Counted from the stretch's first letter, positions 1 to 7,501 are shown. The stretch is 64,000 nt of DNA from Firmicutes bacterium HGW-Firmicutes-9 (GCA_002841395.1 PGZM01000001.1:643249-707248); one strand, 5' to 3'. Notes: generated by a model from the letters alone, not told the origin. Translations and numbers: made by a program.

Positions 1-177
1 TTTGAAGATTATCTCTCGCAGGACGCTGTCGTCGTGCTGGAGTGGGCTGAGCGCGTGCCGGAGGCGTTGCCGCCGGAAAGGCTGGAGATTCGCCTTGTCG
101 GCAGCGGAGACGACCCACGCGCGTTGGAACTGCGCACGTTGGGAGAACGTTATGAAAGCGTGGTGAACGCGCTATGA
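1..177 (+). CDS. tsaE: TsaE, C-terminal fragment (tRNA t6A biosynthesis ATPase)
   Basis: This is an open frame running in from the left edge for 58 codons and ending in TGA at 175-177. The visible part has the TsaE tail pattern: VVVLEWAERV, then a PPERL-like segment and alternating strands ending RALELRTLGERYE. TsaE is the small ATPase that works with TsaB and TsaD to make N6-threonylcarbamoyladenosine at position 37 of ANN-reading tRNAs. The P-loop lies off the window. Its stop overlaps the tsaB ATG (ATGA at 174-177), so the two are translationally coupled, as in most Firmicutes. The assignment rests on the short tail plus the neighbours tsaB and rimI. Confidence 0.85.
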   Translation, partial: FEDYLSQDAVVVLEWAERVPEALPPERLEIRLVGSGDDPRALELRTLGERYESVVNAL

Positions 178-794
178 TGCTGCTTGCGCTGGACACAACG
201 GCAGCGGTTGCGACCGCCGCGCTGTTTCGCGACAGCGCCTTGATTGCAGAGCGGGAAGCGGACGCGGGTAAGAAGCATGCGGAGACGGCGCTTCCGCTGA
301 TCGAAGCTCTATTGGAAGAGAACGGCGTTTCGATCGACCAGATCGATCAGTTCGCCGTGGATATCGGACCCGGATCGTTTACGGGCGTGCGCATCGGCGT
401 CAGCCTCATCAACGCGCTGGCGTTCGCGTCGGGCAAGGGTGTCGTTCCCGTGGATTCGCTCGAAACGCTTGCGCGTTCCGTGGCGGAAACAAGTCACCCC
501 GTATGCGCGATGATCGACGCGCGCAACGGCAACGCTTATGCTGCGCTCTATCAGGTGAGTGAAACCAAGATTGAACCGTGCGCGGTTGAAATTGCGACTT
601 TTATCGCGACGCTGCCGGCAGACACGATATTTGTCGGTGACGCAAATGTAGAAGAAAAAACATATCCACGCGCGCGCTTTGTCGGCATGATTGCGCTGGC
701 AAAGCCGGAGACCGCATTGCCTGAAGTTGAACCTATGTATCTGCGCCCGTCACAAGCGGAGCGAACGAAACAGACTTCCGTTAAGGAGGCATAG
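174..794 (+). CDS. tsaB: TsaB, tRNA threonylcarbamoyladenosine biosynthesis protein
   Basis: 206 residues. The N-terminus MLLALDTTAAVATAAL and the segment DIGPGSFTGVRIGVSLINALAF are hallmark TsaB motifs of the ASKHA fold; the protein is an inactive TsaD paralogue that scaffolds the t6A complex with TsaD and TsaE in the cytoplasm. Length is a little under the usual 220-230. Two adjacent ATGs (174 and 177) could start it; the first overlaps the tsaE stop. It is followed after two bases by rimI, whose Shine-Dalgarno AAGGAGG (783-789) lies inside the tsaB end. tsaD itself is not in this window. Confidence 0.95.
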   Translation: MMLLALDTTAAVATAALFRDSALIAEREADAGKKHAETALPLIEALLEENGVSIDQIDQFAVDIGPGSFTGVRIGVSLINALAFASGKGVVPVDSLETLARSVAETSHPVCAMIDARNGNAYAALYQVSETKIEPCAVEIATFIATLPADTIFVGDANVEEKTYPRARFVGMIALAKPETALPEVEPMYLRPSQAERTKQTSVKEA

Positions 795-796
795 CG

Positions 797-1273
797 ATGG
801 CAGGGGAGATCATTCGCCCAATGGAGCGCGCGGACGTGAGCCGTGTGCACGAAATCGAATGTACATGCTTCCGTTCGCCCTGGTCAAAACTCGCGCTCTT
901 GGGCGAGCTGAGAAACGAGGTAGCGCGCTATCTCGTGATGGAGGTAGACGGCGTGATCTGCGGTTATGGCGGCATGTGGGTGCTCTTTGAAGAGGCGCAC
1001 GTGACCAACGTCGCCATCATGCCGGATTATCGCGGAACGGGGCGCGGAAAGCGGCTCATGCTTGCCATGATGCGGCTTGCGGTCAAAAACGGCGCGGAGA
1101 AAATGACGCTGGAGGTGCGCGAGAGCAATCTTGTTGCGCAGCGGCTCTACATGGGGCTTGATTTTGAACAGAACGGCTTCCGCCCGGGATATTATTCCGA
1201 CACGGGCGAAGGCGCGAAACTTTTATGGAACAATGACATTCAACAAACACTGGATAGGGAGAAAAACACATGA
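797..1273 (+). CDS. rimI: RimI-type ribosomal protein N-acetyltransferase
   Basis: 158 residues with a single GNAT domain. Motif A is seen as [20 protein letters not shown] (acetyl-CoA pyrophosphate loop RGTGRGK), followed by [29 protein letters not shown], the RimI signature near the C-terminus. The family acetylates the N-terminal residue of ribosomal protein S18 and sometimes other proteins. The position directly after tsaB is the standard Firmicutes arrangement. Start chosen at 797 behind AAGGAGG with eight-base spacing. Its stop overlaps the next gene's ATG (ATGA at 1270-1273). Confidence 0.93.
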   Translation: MAGEIIRPMERADVSRVHEIECTCFRSPWSKLALLGELRNEVARYLVMEVDGVICGYGGMWVLFEEAHVTNVAIMPDYRGTGRGKRLMLAMMRLAVKNGAEKMTLEVRESNLVAQRLYMGLDFEQNGFRPGYYSDTGEGAKLLWNNDIQQTLDREKNT

Positions 1274-1773
1274 AACCGTATGAACAATGGCAGCAAATGG
1301 TGGAAACCGAGCGGCAGCAGGCGGAACACGATGCCTTCTGGAACGCCTACTTTGAAAAAGAGACCGAAGCCTACCGCGCAATTTTAACCGAGAACACGGG
1401 CAAGCTCACCGGTACGCACGCAGAGCTTTCCGACCGCTTCAACATGAGCGTTGCGGAGTTTGCGGGCTTCATCGACGGCATCAACACGAGCCTCAAGAAA
1501 GAAGTCAACCTCGAAAAGCTTGGCGTGGACTCTGCGCTGAAGATGGACATCGACTTTGAGAAGCTCTACTTTAACATGCACAAGGCCAAGGCGAACAGGC
1601 TGTACACCCTCAAGGAATGGGAACCTATCCTGAGTGAAGAGAAGCGTAAGGACATCGCCAAGGAGTATCGCCAGAGCACCATTTTCGTGCGCGAGGCGAA
1701 GGTTGGCAGAAACGATCCATGCCCGTGCGGCAGCGGCAAGAAGTATAAAGCCTGCTGCGGCAAGAACGCCTGA
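1270..1773 (+). CDS. SEC-C motif protein of unknown function
   Basis: 167 residues. The C-terminus carries a SEC-C zinc-binding motif, [17 protein letters not shown] (about residues 147-163), with the C-x-C-x8-C-C ligands also found at the end of SecA. The rest (residues 1-140) is a charged, mostly helical region without a family I can name. The SEC-C module usually acts as a small protein-docking zinc finger, so a chaperone, ribosome or secretion-associated role is possible but unproven. It is the last gene of the tsaE-tsaB-rimI operon and overlaps rimI by four bases. Confidence 0.8.
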   Translation: MKPYEQWQQMVETERQQAEHDAFWNAYFEKETEAYRAILTENTGKLTGTHAELSDRFNMSVAEFAGFIDGINTSLKKEVNLEKLGVDSALKMDIDFEKLYFNMHKAKANRLYTLKEWEPILSEEKRKDIAKEYRQSTIFVREAKVGRNDPCPCGSGKKYKACCGKNA

Positions 1774-1844
1774 CGCGGATAAACAGCGCAAAGAAGACGG
1801 CAGCGGGTGGGGCAAAAAAGAGGTAATCTTTTTGTCAATTTCGG

Positions 1845-1873
1845 TTGACATAATGCCCCCTCGCCGCTATAAT
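1845..1873 (+). promoter_or_regulatory. SigA-type promoter of the first tRNA cluster
   Basis: TTGACA at 1845-1850 and TATAAT at 1868-1873 are both consensus and are separated by 17 bp. The predicted start is about 1880, just ahead of tRNA-Arg at 1896. The 120 bases between the SEC-C gene and the tRNA hold nothing else I recognise. Confidence 0.88.
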
Positions 1874-1895
1874 TAATCTTCGGAACTCGCTTCCT

Positions 1896-1972
1896 GCGCC
1901 TGTAGCTCAGCAGGATAGAGCAACGGCCTTCTAAGCCGTAGGTCCCGGGTTCGAATCCCTGCAGGCGCGCCA
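1896..1972 (+). tRNA. tRNA-Arg (anticodon TCT)
   Basis: Acceptor GCGCCTG (1896-1902) pairs with CAGGCGC (1962-1968), G73, and an encoded CCA at 1970-1972. The anticodon stem ACGGC/GCCGT encloses the loop CTTCTAA, giving TCT (reads AGA/AGG). The T-arm GGTTCGAAT is intact. First gene of the seven-tRNA array. Confidence 0.97.
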
Positions 1973-2062
1973 AGCTGCACGACACCCCGGCGCGTAAAGA
2001 GCCAGGGTGTCGGGCAAGTTTTTTGTCAGGGGATGAGCCGAATCAGGCGGCATTCCGGTATG

Positions 2063-2139
2063 GTGGGTATAGCTCAGTTGGTTAGAGTGCCTGGTTGTGG
2101 CCCAGGAGGTCGTGGGTTCAACTCCCACTACTCACCCCA
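2063..2139 (+). tRNA. tRNA-His (anticodon GTG)
   Basis: Acceptor GTGGGTA (2063-2069) pairs with TACTCAC (2129-2135), then C73 and an encoded CCA. The base at 2062 is G, the expected G-1 of tRNA-His, opposite C73. The anticodon stem CCTGG/CCAGG holds TTGTGGC, anticodon GTG. Confidence 0.97.
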
Positions 2140-2162
2140 TTTTTTACCGAATCCGCGTACGT

Positions 2163-2237
2163 TGGGGTGTCGCCAAGCGGTAAGGCACCAGACTTTGACT
2201 CTGGCACTCGTAGGTTCAAATCCTGCCACCCCAGCCA
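2163..2237 (+). tRNA. tRNA-Gln (anticodon TTG)
   Basis: Acceptor TGGGGTG (2163-2169) pairs with CACCCCA (2227-2233), G73, CCA encoded. The anticodon stem CCAGA/TCTGG holds CTTTGAC, anticodon TTG. The U1-A72 pair is usual for tRNA-Gln. Confidence 0.97.
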
Positions 2238-2246
2238 GTTTTTTTT

Positions 2247-2322
2247 GATCCGCTAGCTCAGTTGGTAGAGCACCTGACTTTTAATCAGGTTGTCCGGAGT
2301 TCGACCCTCCGGCGGATCACCA
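2247..2322 (+). tRNA. tRNA-Lys (anticodon TTT)
   Basis: Acceptor GATCCGC (2247-2253) pairs with GCGGATC (2312-2318), A73, CCA encoded. The anticodon stem CCTGA/TCAGG holds CTTTTAA, anticodon TTT. This is a different isoacceptor from the two CTT lysine tRNAs at 8410 and 8818. Confidence 0.97.
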
Positions 2323-2351
2323 TTTTTTTCTTCTGCCGATGCGGATCTTGT

Positions 2352-2437
2352 GCGGGTGTGGCGGAATTGGCAGACGCGCCAGATTTAGGTTCTGGTGCCC
2401 GAAAGGCGTATGGGTTCAAGTCCCTTCGCCCGCACCA
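2352..2437 (+). tRNA. tRNA-Leu (anticodon TAG)
   Basis: Class II tRNA of 86 bases with a variable arm (TGCCCGAAAGGCG region). Acceptor GCGGGTG (2352-2358) pairs with CGCCCGC (2427-2433), A73, CCA encoded. The anticodon stem CCAGA/TCTGG holds TTTAGGT, anticodon TAG (reads CUN). Confidence 0.96.
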
Positions 2438-2456
2438 AAACGACGCAATCGGTTCT

Positions 2457-2532
2457 GCGGGAGTAGCTCATTTGGTAGAGCGCAGCCTTGCCAAGGCTGA
2501 GGTGGCGGGTTCGAGCCCCGTTTCCCGCTCCA
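2457..2532 (+). tRNA. tRNA-Gly (anticodon GCC), copy 1
   Basis: Acceptor GCGGGAG (2457-2463) pairs with TTCCCGC (2522-2528), T73, CCA encoded. The anticodon stem CAGCC/GGCTG holds TTGCCAA, anticodon GCC. The 76 bases are identical to the copy at 8519-8594; the two copies bracket the accessory region. Confidence 0.97.
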
Positions 2533-2578
2533 TTCATAAGCGGACAGCGCATTTGCCCGTTTATGAATGGAGATTTTC
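2530..2578 (+). other. Long hairpin between the two glycine tRNAs
   Basis: CCATTCATAA (2530-2539) pairs with TTATGAATGG (2561-2570), extended inward by about four pairs, and is followed by a T-rich run (ATTTTCTTTATT). The left arm starts in the CCA of tRNA-Gly copy 1. It may be a terminator or a processing hairpin; the tail is less T-rich than at the other terminators here. Confidence 0.45.
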
Positions 2579-2613
2579 TTTATTATCTGCTCCATACAAC
2601 TTCATCACCGCGT

Positions 2614-2687
2614 GCAGGTATAGTGTAGCGGTAACACATTAGCCTTCCAAGCTGAGATCACGGGTTCGAGTCCCGTTACCTGCTCCA
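2614..2687 (+). tRNA. tRNA-Gly (anticodon TCC)
   Basis: Acceptor GCAGGTA (2614-2620) pairs with TACCTGC (2677-2683), T73, CCA encoded. The anticodon stem TTAGC/GCTGA holds CTTCCAA, anticodon TCC. Last gene of the array. Confidence 0.96.
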
Positions 2688-2690
2688 ACA

Positions 2691-2716
2691 AAACCCCGCT
2701 GAAAGGCGGGGTTTTT
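2691..2716 (+). terminator. Rho-independent terminator of the first tRNA cluster
   Basis: CCCCGC (2694-2699) and GCGGGG (2706-2711) flank the loop TGAAAG; A residues precede the stem and five T residues follow. It starts four bases after the last tRNA. The next 200 bases (2717-2923) are AT-rich and hold no gene I can see. Confidence 0.9.
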
Positions 2717-2923
2717 GTCTGTCGTAAAATAAGAATAAAAGAGTATATCGGATTTCTTTATGCAGAGTGAGTGATTGAACACTGTTAAACAACACGACGT
2801 TGATTTACTCGGTTTATTTCAGAATTTGACAATATTAACCTCCAGAATAAAGCACTCTGAAATTGCAATTTCTAATATTTTATGCAAATATAGAATCAAA
2901 TATTAGAAAGGTTCACAGATATC

Positions 2924-3679
2924 ATGAAAAACGTTCTTTGGACGGGTGGTTGGGATTCGACGTTCAGGATATTGGAGTTGACCATTCTAAAGATAGAAAC
3001 CGTTCAGCCATATTATGTATTGGATCGGGGAAGATCGTCCGTACCGTTTGAGTTAAAGGCAATGGAACAGATCAAGGAACAGATGATCCGTAGTTTTCCC
3101 TTTACGAGAGATTCCATCAAGCCTCCCGTTATGATCGATAAAAACGAAATTCCTCCGAATGAAACGATAACGAAAGATTTTCACACGTTATTATCCAGAT
3201 CGGATATGGGATCGCAGTATGAATGGCTGGCGCGGTATGCCGAAGCCAACGGGCTGTGCGATTTGGAACTGTGCATCCATGTCGATGATAAAGCGACCAA
3301 CTTCATCAGCTCAAGTGTAAAGAAGGTCGAAGAGGGGAATGACTCCTATTATGTGCTCTCGCAGGAGGATATGCCGTATCCTGAACTGACGATATTCAAG
3401 TATTTTCATTTCCCCATTTTGATGATGTCTAAGGTGGAGATGGGTGAAACGGCAAAGCAACATGGCTTTGATGATATCATGGAACTCACGTGGTTCTGCC
3501 ACAACCCGCGCAAAGACGGATCGCCTTGTGGGATGTGCAATCCTTGCGTCTTCACACGAAACGAAGGACTGGGCAGAAGGGTTCCGAATCCGACATTGGC
3601 GCAACACGCAGGATATCAGCTAGAACGTGTGTTCAGGAAACTTAGAACTCTGTGGAGGCGTGTTTTACGATTGCGTTGA
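2924..3679 (+). CDS. QueC-like PP-loop ATPase (ExsB family), role unknown
   Basis: 251 residues. The N-terminus has a PP-loop, LWTGGWDSTFRILEL (about residues 5-19), the pyrophosphatase loop of QueC/ExsB-like adenylating enzymes. Near the C-terminus CHNPRKDGSPCGMCNPC (about residues 200-216) supplies cysteines in the arrangement that binds zinc in QueC. QueC turns 7-carboxy-7-deazaguanine into preQ0, but no queD, queE or folE neighbours are present and the middle is not a close QueC match, so a different amide- or nitrile-forming reaction is quite possible. Related stand-alone proteins occur in surface-sugar loci and one (QatC) in a defence system; the Qat partners are absent here. The upstream GAAAGG lies about 13 bases from the ATG. 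It stands alone between a terminator on each side. Confidence 0.7.
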   Translation: MKNVLWTGGWDSTFRILELTILKIETVQPYYVLDRGRSSVPFELKAMEQIKEQMIRSFPFTRDSIKPPVMIDKNEIPPNETITKDFHTLLSRSDMGSQYEWLARYAEANGLCDLELCIHVDDKATNFISSSVKKVEEGNDSYYVLSQEDMPYPELTIFKYFHFPILMMSKVEMGETAKQHGFDDIMELTWFCHNPRKDGSPCGMCNPCVFTRNEGLGRRVPNPTLAQHAGYQLERVFRKLRTLWRRVLRLR

Positions 3680-3717
3680 TGCGTTCGTTCGGCTCATTTC
3701 ATTATGCTATTATCAGC

Positions 3718-3743
3718 AAACAGACGCTCAAACGTCTGTTTTT
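3718..3743 (+). terminator. Rho-independent terminator after the PP-loop gene
   Basis: AAACAGACG (3718-3726) pairs with CGTCTGTTT (3733-3741) across a short loop, running into TTTTTG. The hairpin is nearly symmetrical and could act on both strands. The following 130 bases before the AraC gene hold no other feature I can support. Confidence 0.75.
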
Positions 3744-3875
3744 GTTTTCTGTTTTGCGCTTTTGCGTTATGATGAGGATTGAATGAATACGTGTGAGGGA
3801 ACGCACAGCTCCGCAATCCCGTTCAAGAAAACGAAGACGCCGTTGTGCTATCCTTTCTGCGGGTGGTGAAGAAAC

Positions 3876-4778
3876 ATGAACAATGAGGAAAAGAACAGCG
3901 CGGTGCGCCGGATGCAGGAATACATCATGGCGCATTATCAGGAGGAAGTGACCCTGCCGGACTTGGCGAAGGCCGCGATGTATTCGCCATGGCACGCTTT
4001 GCGCGCATTTGCCGAGTTGACGGGGAAAACACCGATCGAGTATCTGCGCTCTGTGCGGCTTTCCGCCGCGGCGAAGAAACTGCGGGACACGGACATGAGC
4101 GTGCTAGACGTAGCCCTTGCGTCCGCGTTTGGCTCGCATGAGGGGTTCACGAAGGCGTTTTCGCGCGAATTCGCCATCTCGCCTCAGCGATACAGAAAGG
4201 AAGCGCCGCCGATACCGCTCTTTTCCTACTATCCGGTTCGTGTGAAAACCGCCACACCTTCACAACAGAAAGGGAATGATATTATGGCAAGCACCGTTAT
4301 TTTTACACAGGTTATCGAGCGCCCGGCGCGCAAGCTGATCCTCAAGCGCGGATTCAAGGCGGAGGATTACTTCGCCTACTGCGGTGAGGTTGGCTGCGAT
4401 GTTTGGGGAATCCTGGAGAGCATCAAAGGCGCGCTGTACGAGTCCGTCGGGCTCTGGCTGCCGGAGGGGATGCGCAAACCCGGCACGTCGGAATACTGCC
4501 AGGGCGTGGAAGTGCCCGTGGATTTCTCCGGCGCGATTCCGGAGGGGTTCGACATCATCGACCTGCCGCCGTGCAAGTATATGGTGTTCAACAGCGAACC
4601 GTATGACGACGATGCGTTTGAGACGGCGATCGGCGAGGTTTGGGAAGCGATCGAGCGGTATGATCCGAAGCTGTACGGCTGGGAATGGGCGCCGGAGGCG
4701 GGGCCGCGGTTCCAGCTGGCTCCGGTCGGCGCGCGCGGGTATATCGAGGGCGTGCCGGTGCGGGAGTTGAAGAAGTAA
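3876..4778 (+). CDS. AraC-family regulator with GyrI-like effector domain
   Basis: 300 residues with two parts. Residues about 10-110 are an AraC/XylS DNA-binding domain with two helix-turn-helix units (LPDLAKAAMYSPWHALRAF; VLDVALASAFGSHEGFTKAF, ending FAISPQRYRKE). Residues about 138-298 form a GyrI-like small-molecule binding domain, seen in Rob- and SbmC-type proteins, which usually bind drugs or toxic hydrophobic compounds. The order HTH first, sensor last is that of Rob. The likely role is a one-component activator responding to a xenobiotic; its targets are unknown, and the adjacent methyltransferase is separated from it by a terminator. The start has only a weak purine-rich ribosome site (GAAGAAA). 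Confidence 0.88.
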   Translation: MNNEEKNSAVRRMQEYIMAHYQEEVTLPDLAKAAMYSPWHALRAFAELTGKTPIEYLRSVRLSAAAKKLRDTDMSVLDVALASAFGSHEGFTKAFSREFAISPQRYRKEAPPIPLFSYYPVRVKTATPSQQKGNDIMASTVIFTQVIERPARKLILKRGFKAEDYFAYCGEVGCDVWGILESIKGALYESVGLWLPEGMRKPGTSEYCQGVEVPVDFSGAIPEGFDIIDLPPCKYMVFNSEPYDDDAFETAIGEVWEAIERYDPKLYGWEWAPEAGPRFQLAPVGARGYIEGVPVRELKK

Positions 4779-4801
4779 GCATAACGGAACGCAAGAGATT
4801 A

Positions 4802-4832
4802 AAAAGACCCCGCCGTACGGCGGGGTCTTTTG
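4802..4832 (+). terminator. Rho-independent terminator after the AraC/GyrI gene
   Basis: AAAGACCCCGCCG and CGGCGGGGTCTTT form a near-perfect stem with a tiny TA loop; A and T runs flank it, so it may work in both directions. Confidence 0.88.
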
Positions 4833-4930
4833 CGCGAGAAGTCGTATCGCTCTTCATAAGATTCATAGTATACTGAACCATATCGGGTATTTTTTTGACG
4901 AACTGAATTTTACTCATATCGAGGACTGCA

Positions 4931-5722
4931 ATGGAATCTAACCAAATGGAAAACAAGGATGTATTTCAGGACATCATTCGGGATTATGAGGCGGCAAGAC
5001 CCGGCTATCCGTCTGAGCTGTATTGCGATATCGTCGCGTTTTCGGAGCTTGGCAAGGGCGCGAAGGTGCTGGAGATTGGTTCCGGTCCCGGTCAGGCGAC
5101 GGAGTATTTTGTTGAAAACGACTACGATACTACAGCGCTTGAGATTTCCGAAAAGCAAGTTGCGTTTCTGCGGGAAAAGTTTGCCGGGCAGGGAAACCTA
5201 CGTTGCGTCTGCTCGACGTTTGAAGCGTTCGAAAGCCCAGACGATTCGTTTGATCTGATCTTTTCCGCGACCGCGTTTCATTGGATTAAGCCGGAGGTTG
5301 GTTACCCGAAAGCGCATCGGCTGCTCAAACCAAACAGAGTGATGGCGGTTTTCTGGCATCTGGCGTCGATCATCGAGCCGGAGACGGAGATGCTGCGCAA
5401 GATCAGGGAGATTTATCGAACGCATGCGCCGGAGTTGGATGACTACATCACGCGCGAGGAAGGGGAAGCGATGCATCTGCGGCGTATCGATGAAATGCGA
5501 ACTGACGGATTGCTTCAGAATCCGGTATCAAGAACGTACCGTTGGCATGATGTGTATGAGACCGAACGGTATTTGAAGCTGATGAATTCCTATTCCGATT
5601 TTCACGCGATCATCAAGGATGCGCGCGAGGCGATTTTGAATGAGGTCGCGGCGTATATCGAGCACAATGGCGGAAGGATTACGGTACCGCAGGAGGTGCG
5701 GTTGTATATGGCGAGGAAGTAA
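4931..5722 (+). CDS. Class I SAM-dependent methyltransferase
   Basis: 263 residues. Motif I is KVLEIGSGPGQATEYF (about residues 44-59) with the acidic ribose-binding residue in LEISEKQ, and motif IV is in FDLIFSATAFHWI (about residues 107-119), typical of Methyltransf_11/25 enzymes acting on small molecules. The N-terminal YEAARPGYPSELY box matches a subfamily found in fungi and bacteria (trans-aconitate or unknown substrates). The substrate cannot be predicted. It is monocistronic: GAGGA (4921-4925) precedes the ATG and a terminator follows. It sits in the accessory block between the two tRNA-Gly copies. Confidence 0.85.
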   Translation: MESNQMENKDVFQDIIRDYEAARPGYPSELYCDIVAFSELGKGAKVLEIGSGPGQATEYFVENDYDTTALEISEKQVAFLREKFAGQGNLRCVCSTFEAFESPDDSFDLIFSATAFHWIKPEVGYPKAHRLLKPNRVMAVFWHLASIIEPETEMLRKIREIYRTHAPELDDYITREEGEAMHLRRIDEMRTDGLLQNPVSRTYRWHDVYETERYLKLMNSYSDFHAIIKDAREAILNEVAAYIEHNGGRITVPQEVRLYMARK

Positions 5723-5746
5723 GGGAATAGGGAAAGAGATGATGAG

Positions 5747-5771
5747 ACCCCCGCTGAAAGGCGGGGTTTTT
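5747..5771 (+). terminator. Rho-independent terminator after the methyltransferase
   Basis: CCCCGC (5749-5754) and GCGGGG (5761-5766) flank TGAAAG, followed by TTTTTA. The core stem-loop is the same as the terminator at 2691-2716 (CCCCGCTGAAAGGCGGGG). Confidence 0.88.
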
Positions 5772-5842
5772 AGTCATTATGACTTGACTTTTACAATAAA
5801 ATATGTATTACTACAATTAAATCCAGTGTTTTAGGAGTAAAT

Positions 5843-6697
5843 ATGAAAAGAAAATCTATTCAGTTTGATTATTTACAGTTTTTTTATTACAAAGAAAATA
5901 AATCAGGAGCAATGCAAGAGAAACTTTTAGATTTAGCGCCGCTTCTACAACAAATAAGTAAGAAAGACTTGGCAAACACATGTAGGATGATTGATGATGA
6001 AGAACATCGGATGCAAATTTGTCGACATGATGAAGAGAACAATTTTTGGGAAATACAACTACTACGACAGAGAGAGGAAAATCTTCCCGGTATCTCGTAT
6101 GAAGATGGCTCTTATGAACTTATAAACCTACCAGACGGACAATATATTGCCGAATCTTCTTCAATTCTTTATGATGCAAACAAGTCAATAATACTGTTTC
6201 AACGAAATAGATATGGATACACAATAAATGCGCTGCTAGCATATATTAGGTCTCTTTACAGATCAAATCCGGATTTACATGCAAAACCAATTTTGAAACG
6301 AAATCAAATTAAAAAAATTAAGGATGATATTATTTATAGGAAAGTAATTCTAGTTTCTGACGGTAATCTTGACGCAGTAAAACCAAATTCGAGTTTGTTT
6401 AAAATCCTTAGTTCCTTTGGAGTATACCAAGGTCAATATGTTACTGTGGAGATAGGTATGGGGCATATGAGAAAACGAAACCTTAACTCTGCACCTACAG
6501 CGGAACTGATTCGCCAAGCATACAAATCAAACAGCACTACATTTTTGCAAGCTAGAATTGCTGAAAATAAAGATACGCGCATCGAAACAATTGATTTATT
6601 AAACGATAGAGAATCTGTAGTTTTTGATATAAATTATTCTCGTGAAAAACCTATAACGCATGACAGATTATATAAGGAATGTAAAAATAACTATTAA
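5843..6697 (+). CDS. AT-rich protein of unknown function, DUF6731-like
   Basis: 284 residues, soluble, no membrane segment or signal peptide. The opening KRKSIQFDYLQFFYY, the segment EIQLLRQREENLPGISYEDGSYE and the later SSSILYDANKSIILFQRNRYGYTINALLAYI resemble my memory of the DUF6731 family, whose function is not known; I could not check this by alignment. No catalytic motif is evident. The gene is clearly more AT-rich than its neighbours and uses many AAA, AAT, TTA and ATA codons, which suggests transfer. AGGAG (5832-5836) gives a good start at 5843. It ends 14 bases before the small membrane protein gene, so the two very likely form one transcript. A sensor-plus-membrane-effector pair is one reading, by inference only. 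Confidence 0.7.
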   Translation: MKRKSIQFDYLQFFYYKENKSGAMQEKLLDLAPLLQQISKKDLANTCRMIDDEEHRMQICRHDEENNFWEIQLLRQREENLPGISYEDGSYELINLPDGQYIAESSSILYDANKSIILFQRNRYGYTINALLAYIRSLYRSNPDLHAKPILKRNQIKKIKDDIIYRKVILVSDGNLDAVKPNSSLFKILSSFGVYQGQYVTVEIGMGHMRKRNLNSAPTAELIRQAYKSNSTTFLQARIAENKDTRIETIDLLNDRESVVFDINYSREKPITHDRLYKECKNNY

Positions 6698-6711
6698 GAA
6701 GAAGGAAAAAC

Positions 6712-7218
6712 ATGTCTGGTAAAAATCAAATTCTGATGCCTTTACTTTGGGCTAGTTTGCCAATAGTAATTGGATTAGCAGCTGCATTCTCGGTGCTAGC
6801 ACTCGTCAAGAAAGATATAAGTATTACAAATTTTGAATTCCTACTTAACTCTGCAATCACCTGCGCAGCAACATTCACAGGCTTTGTTCTTACTTCGATC
6901 TCAATTCTGCTCGGTTTAGGTTCTTGTTCAGTTATGTGTGCCCTTAGAGAAGGGAGTGGGTTTACTGAATTAAAGATTCTTTACTCGACAACACTGGTTT
7001 TAGGATTTGTTGTGATTCTATTTGCCACGACTTCTGGGGCATGCTTGCCGTTTGAGAAGTGTATTCCGAAAGCTTTACTTAGTATCGGTGCAGGAACTAT
7101 ATTTTCGTATCTTTCAAGTTTGCTAATTACGGGATTTGTCTTACTGAAACTTATTAATCTAGCTCCTAAGGAATCGGCTGTAAGTATTGATATGAAACCA
7201 AGCACACCTGAAGAATAA
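6712..7218 (+). CDS. Small four-helix membrane protein paired with the DUF6731-like gene
   Basis: 168 residues with four hydrophobic segments at about 6-31, 42-68, 86-108 and 116-146, short charged connections and a hydrophilic tail (PKESAVSIDMKPSTPEE). The second helix contains AATFTGFVLTSISILLGL, a pattern I associate with small integral membrane proteins encoded next to genes of unknown function in accessory regions. No enzymatic motif is seen. Start at 6712 behind GAAGGA, 14 bases after the upstream stop. Like its partner it is AT-rich. A pore or membrane-disrupting effector is conceivable, but nothing in the sequence proves it. Confidence 0.7.
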   Translation: MSGKNQILMPLLWASLPIVIGLAAAFSVLALVKKDISITNFEFLLNSAITCAATFTGFVLTSISILLGLGSCSVMCALREGSGFTELKILYSTTLVLGFVVILFATTSGACLPFEKCIPKALLSIGAGTIFSYLSSLLITGFVLLKLINLAPKESAVSIDMKPSTPEE

Positions 7219-7352
7219 GCAACTTTGAACCGCACGATTGGGATGTAAAAAGAGTGGTATAAAAACAACAAATTAACGTGATTCGGATTTTAGTGTCTAA
7301 AATACCCCCAAACCAATACCATTTTCCAATTCACACAAAATTCATATACACA

Positions 7353-7368
7353 TGTTTCACGTGAAACG
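7353..7368. other. parS-like ParB-binding site
   Basis: TGTTTCACGTGAAACG contains the perfect 14-bp palindrome GTTTCACGTGAAAC (7354-7367), the core of the bacterial parS consensus, with one terminal mismatch. It lies in the non-coding stretch between the AT-rich cassette and the convergent TM2 gene. parS sites load ParB and usually cluster within the origin-proximal part of a chromosome; parA and parB are not in the window. The surrounding 7219-7501 has no gene. Confidence 0.82.
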
Positions 7369-7456
7369 TTAACGCGGAATGAACAAAATCGTGAAAATTG
7401 GACGCAAGAACTAGTAACCAATAGTCAAAAAACGGAAGATTGACCACAAGATATAG

Positions 7457-7480
7457 AAAACCGCCCAGATGGGCGGTTTT
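7457..7480. terminator. Bidirectional terminator between convergent genes
   Basis: AAAACCGCCC (7457-7466) and GGGCGGTTTT (7471-7480) form a perfect ten-pair stem around AGAT. It lies 21 bases past the leftward TM2 gene and downstream of the rightward cassette. Confidence 0.88.
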
Positions 7481-7501
7481 CGGAGTTTTTGAGATTCGTT
7501 C

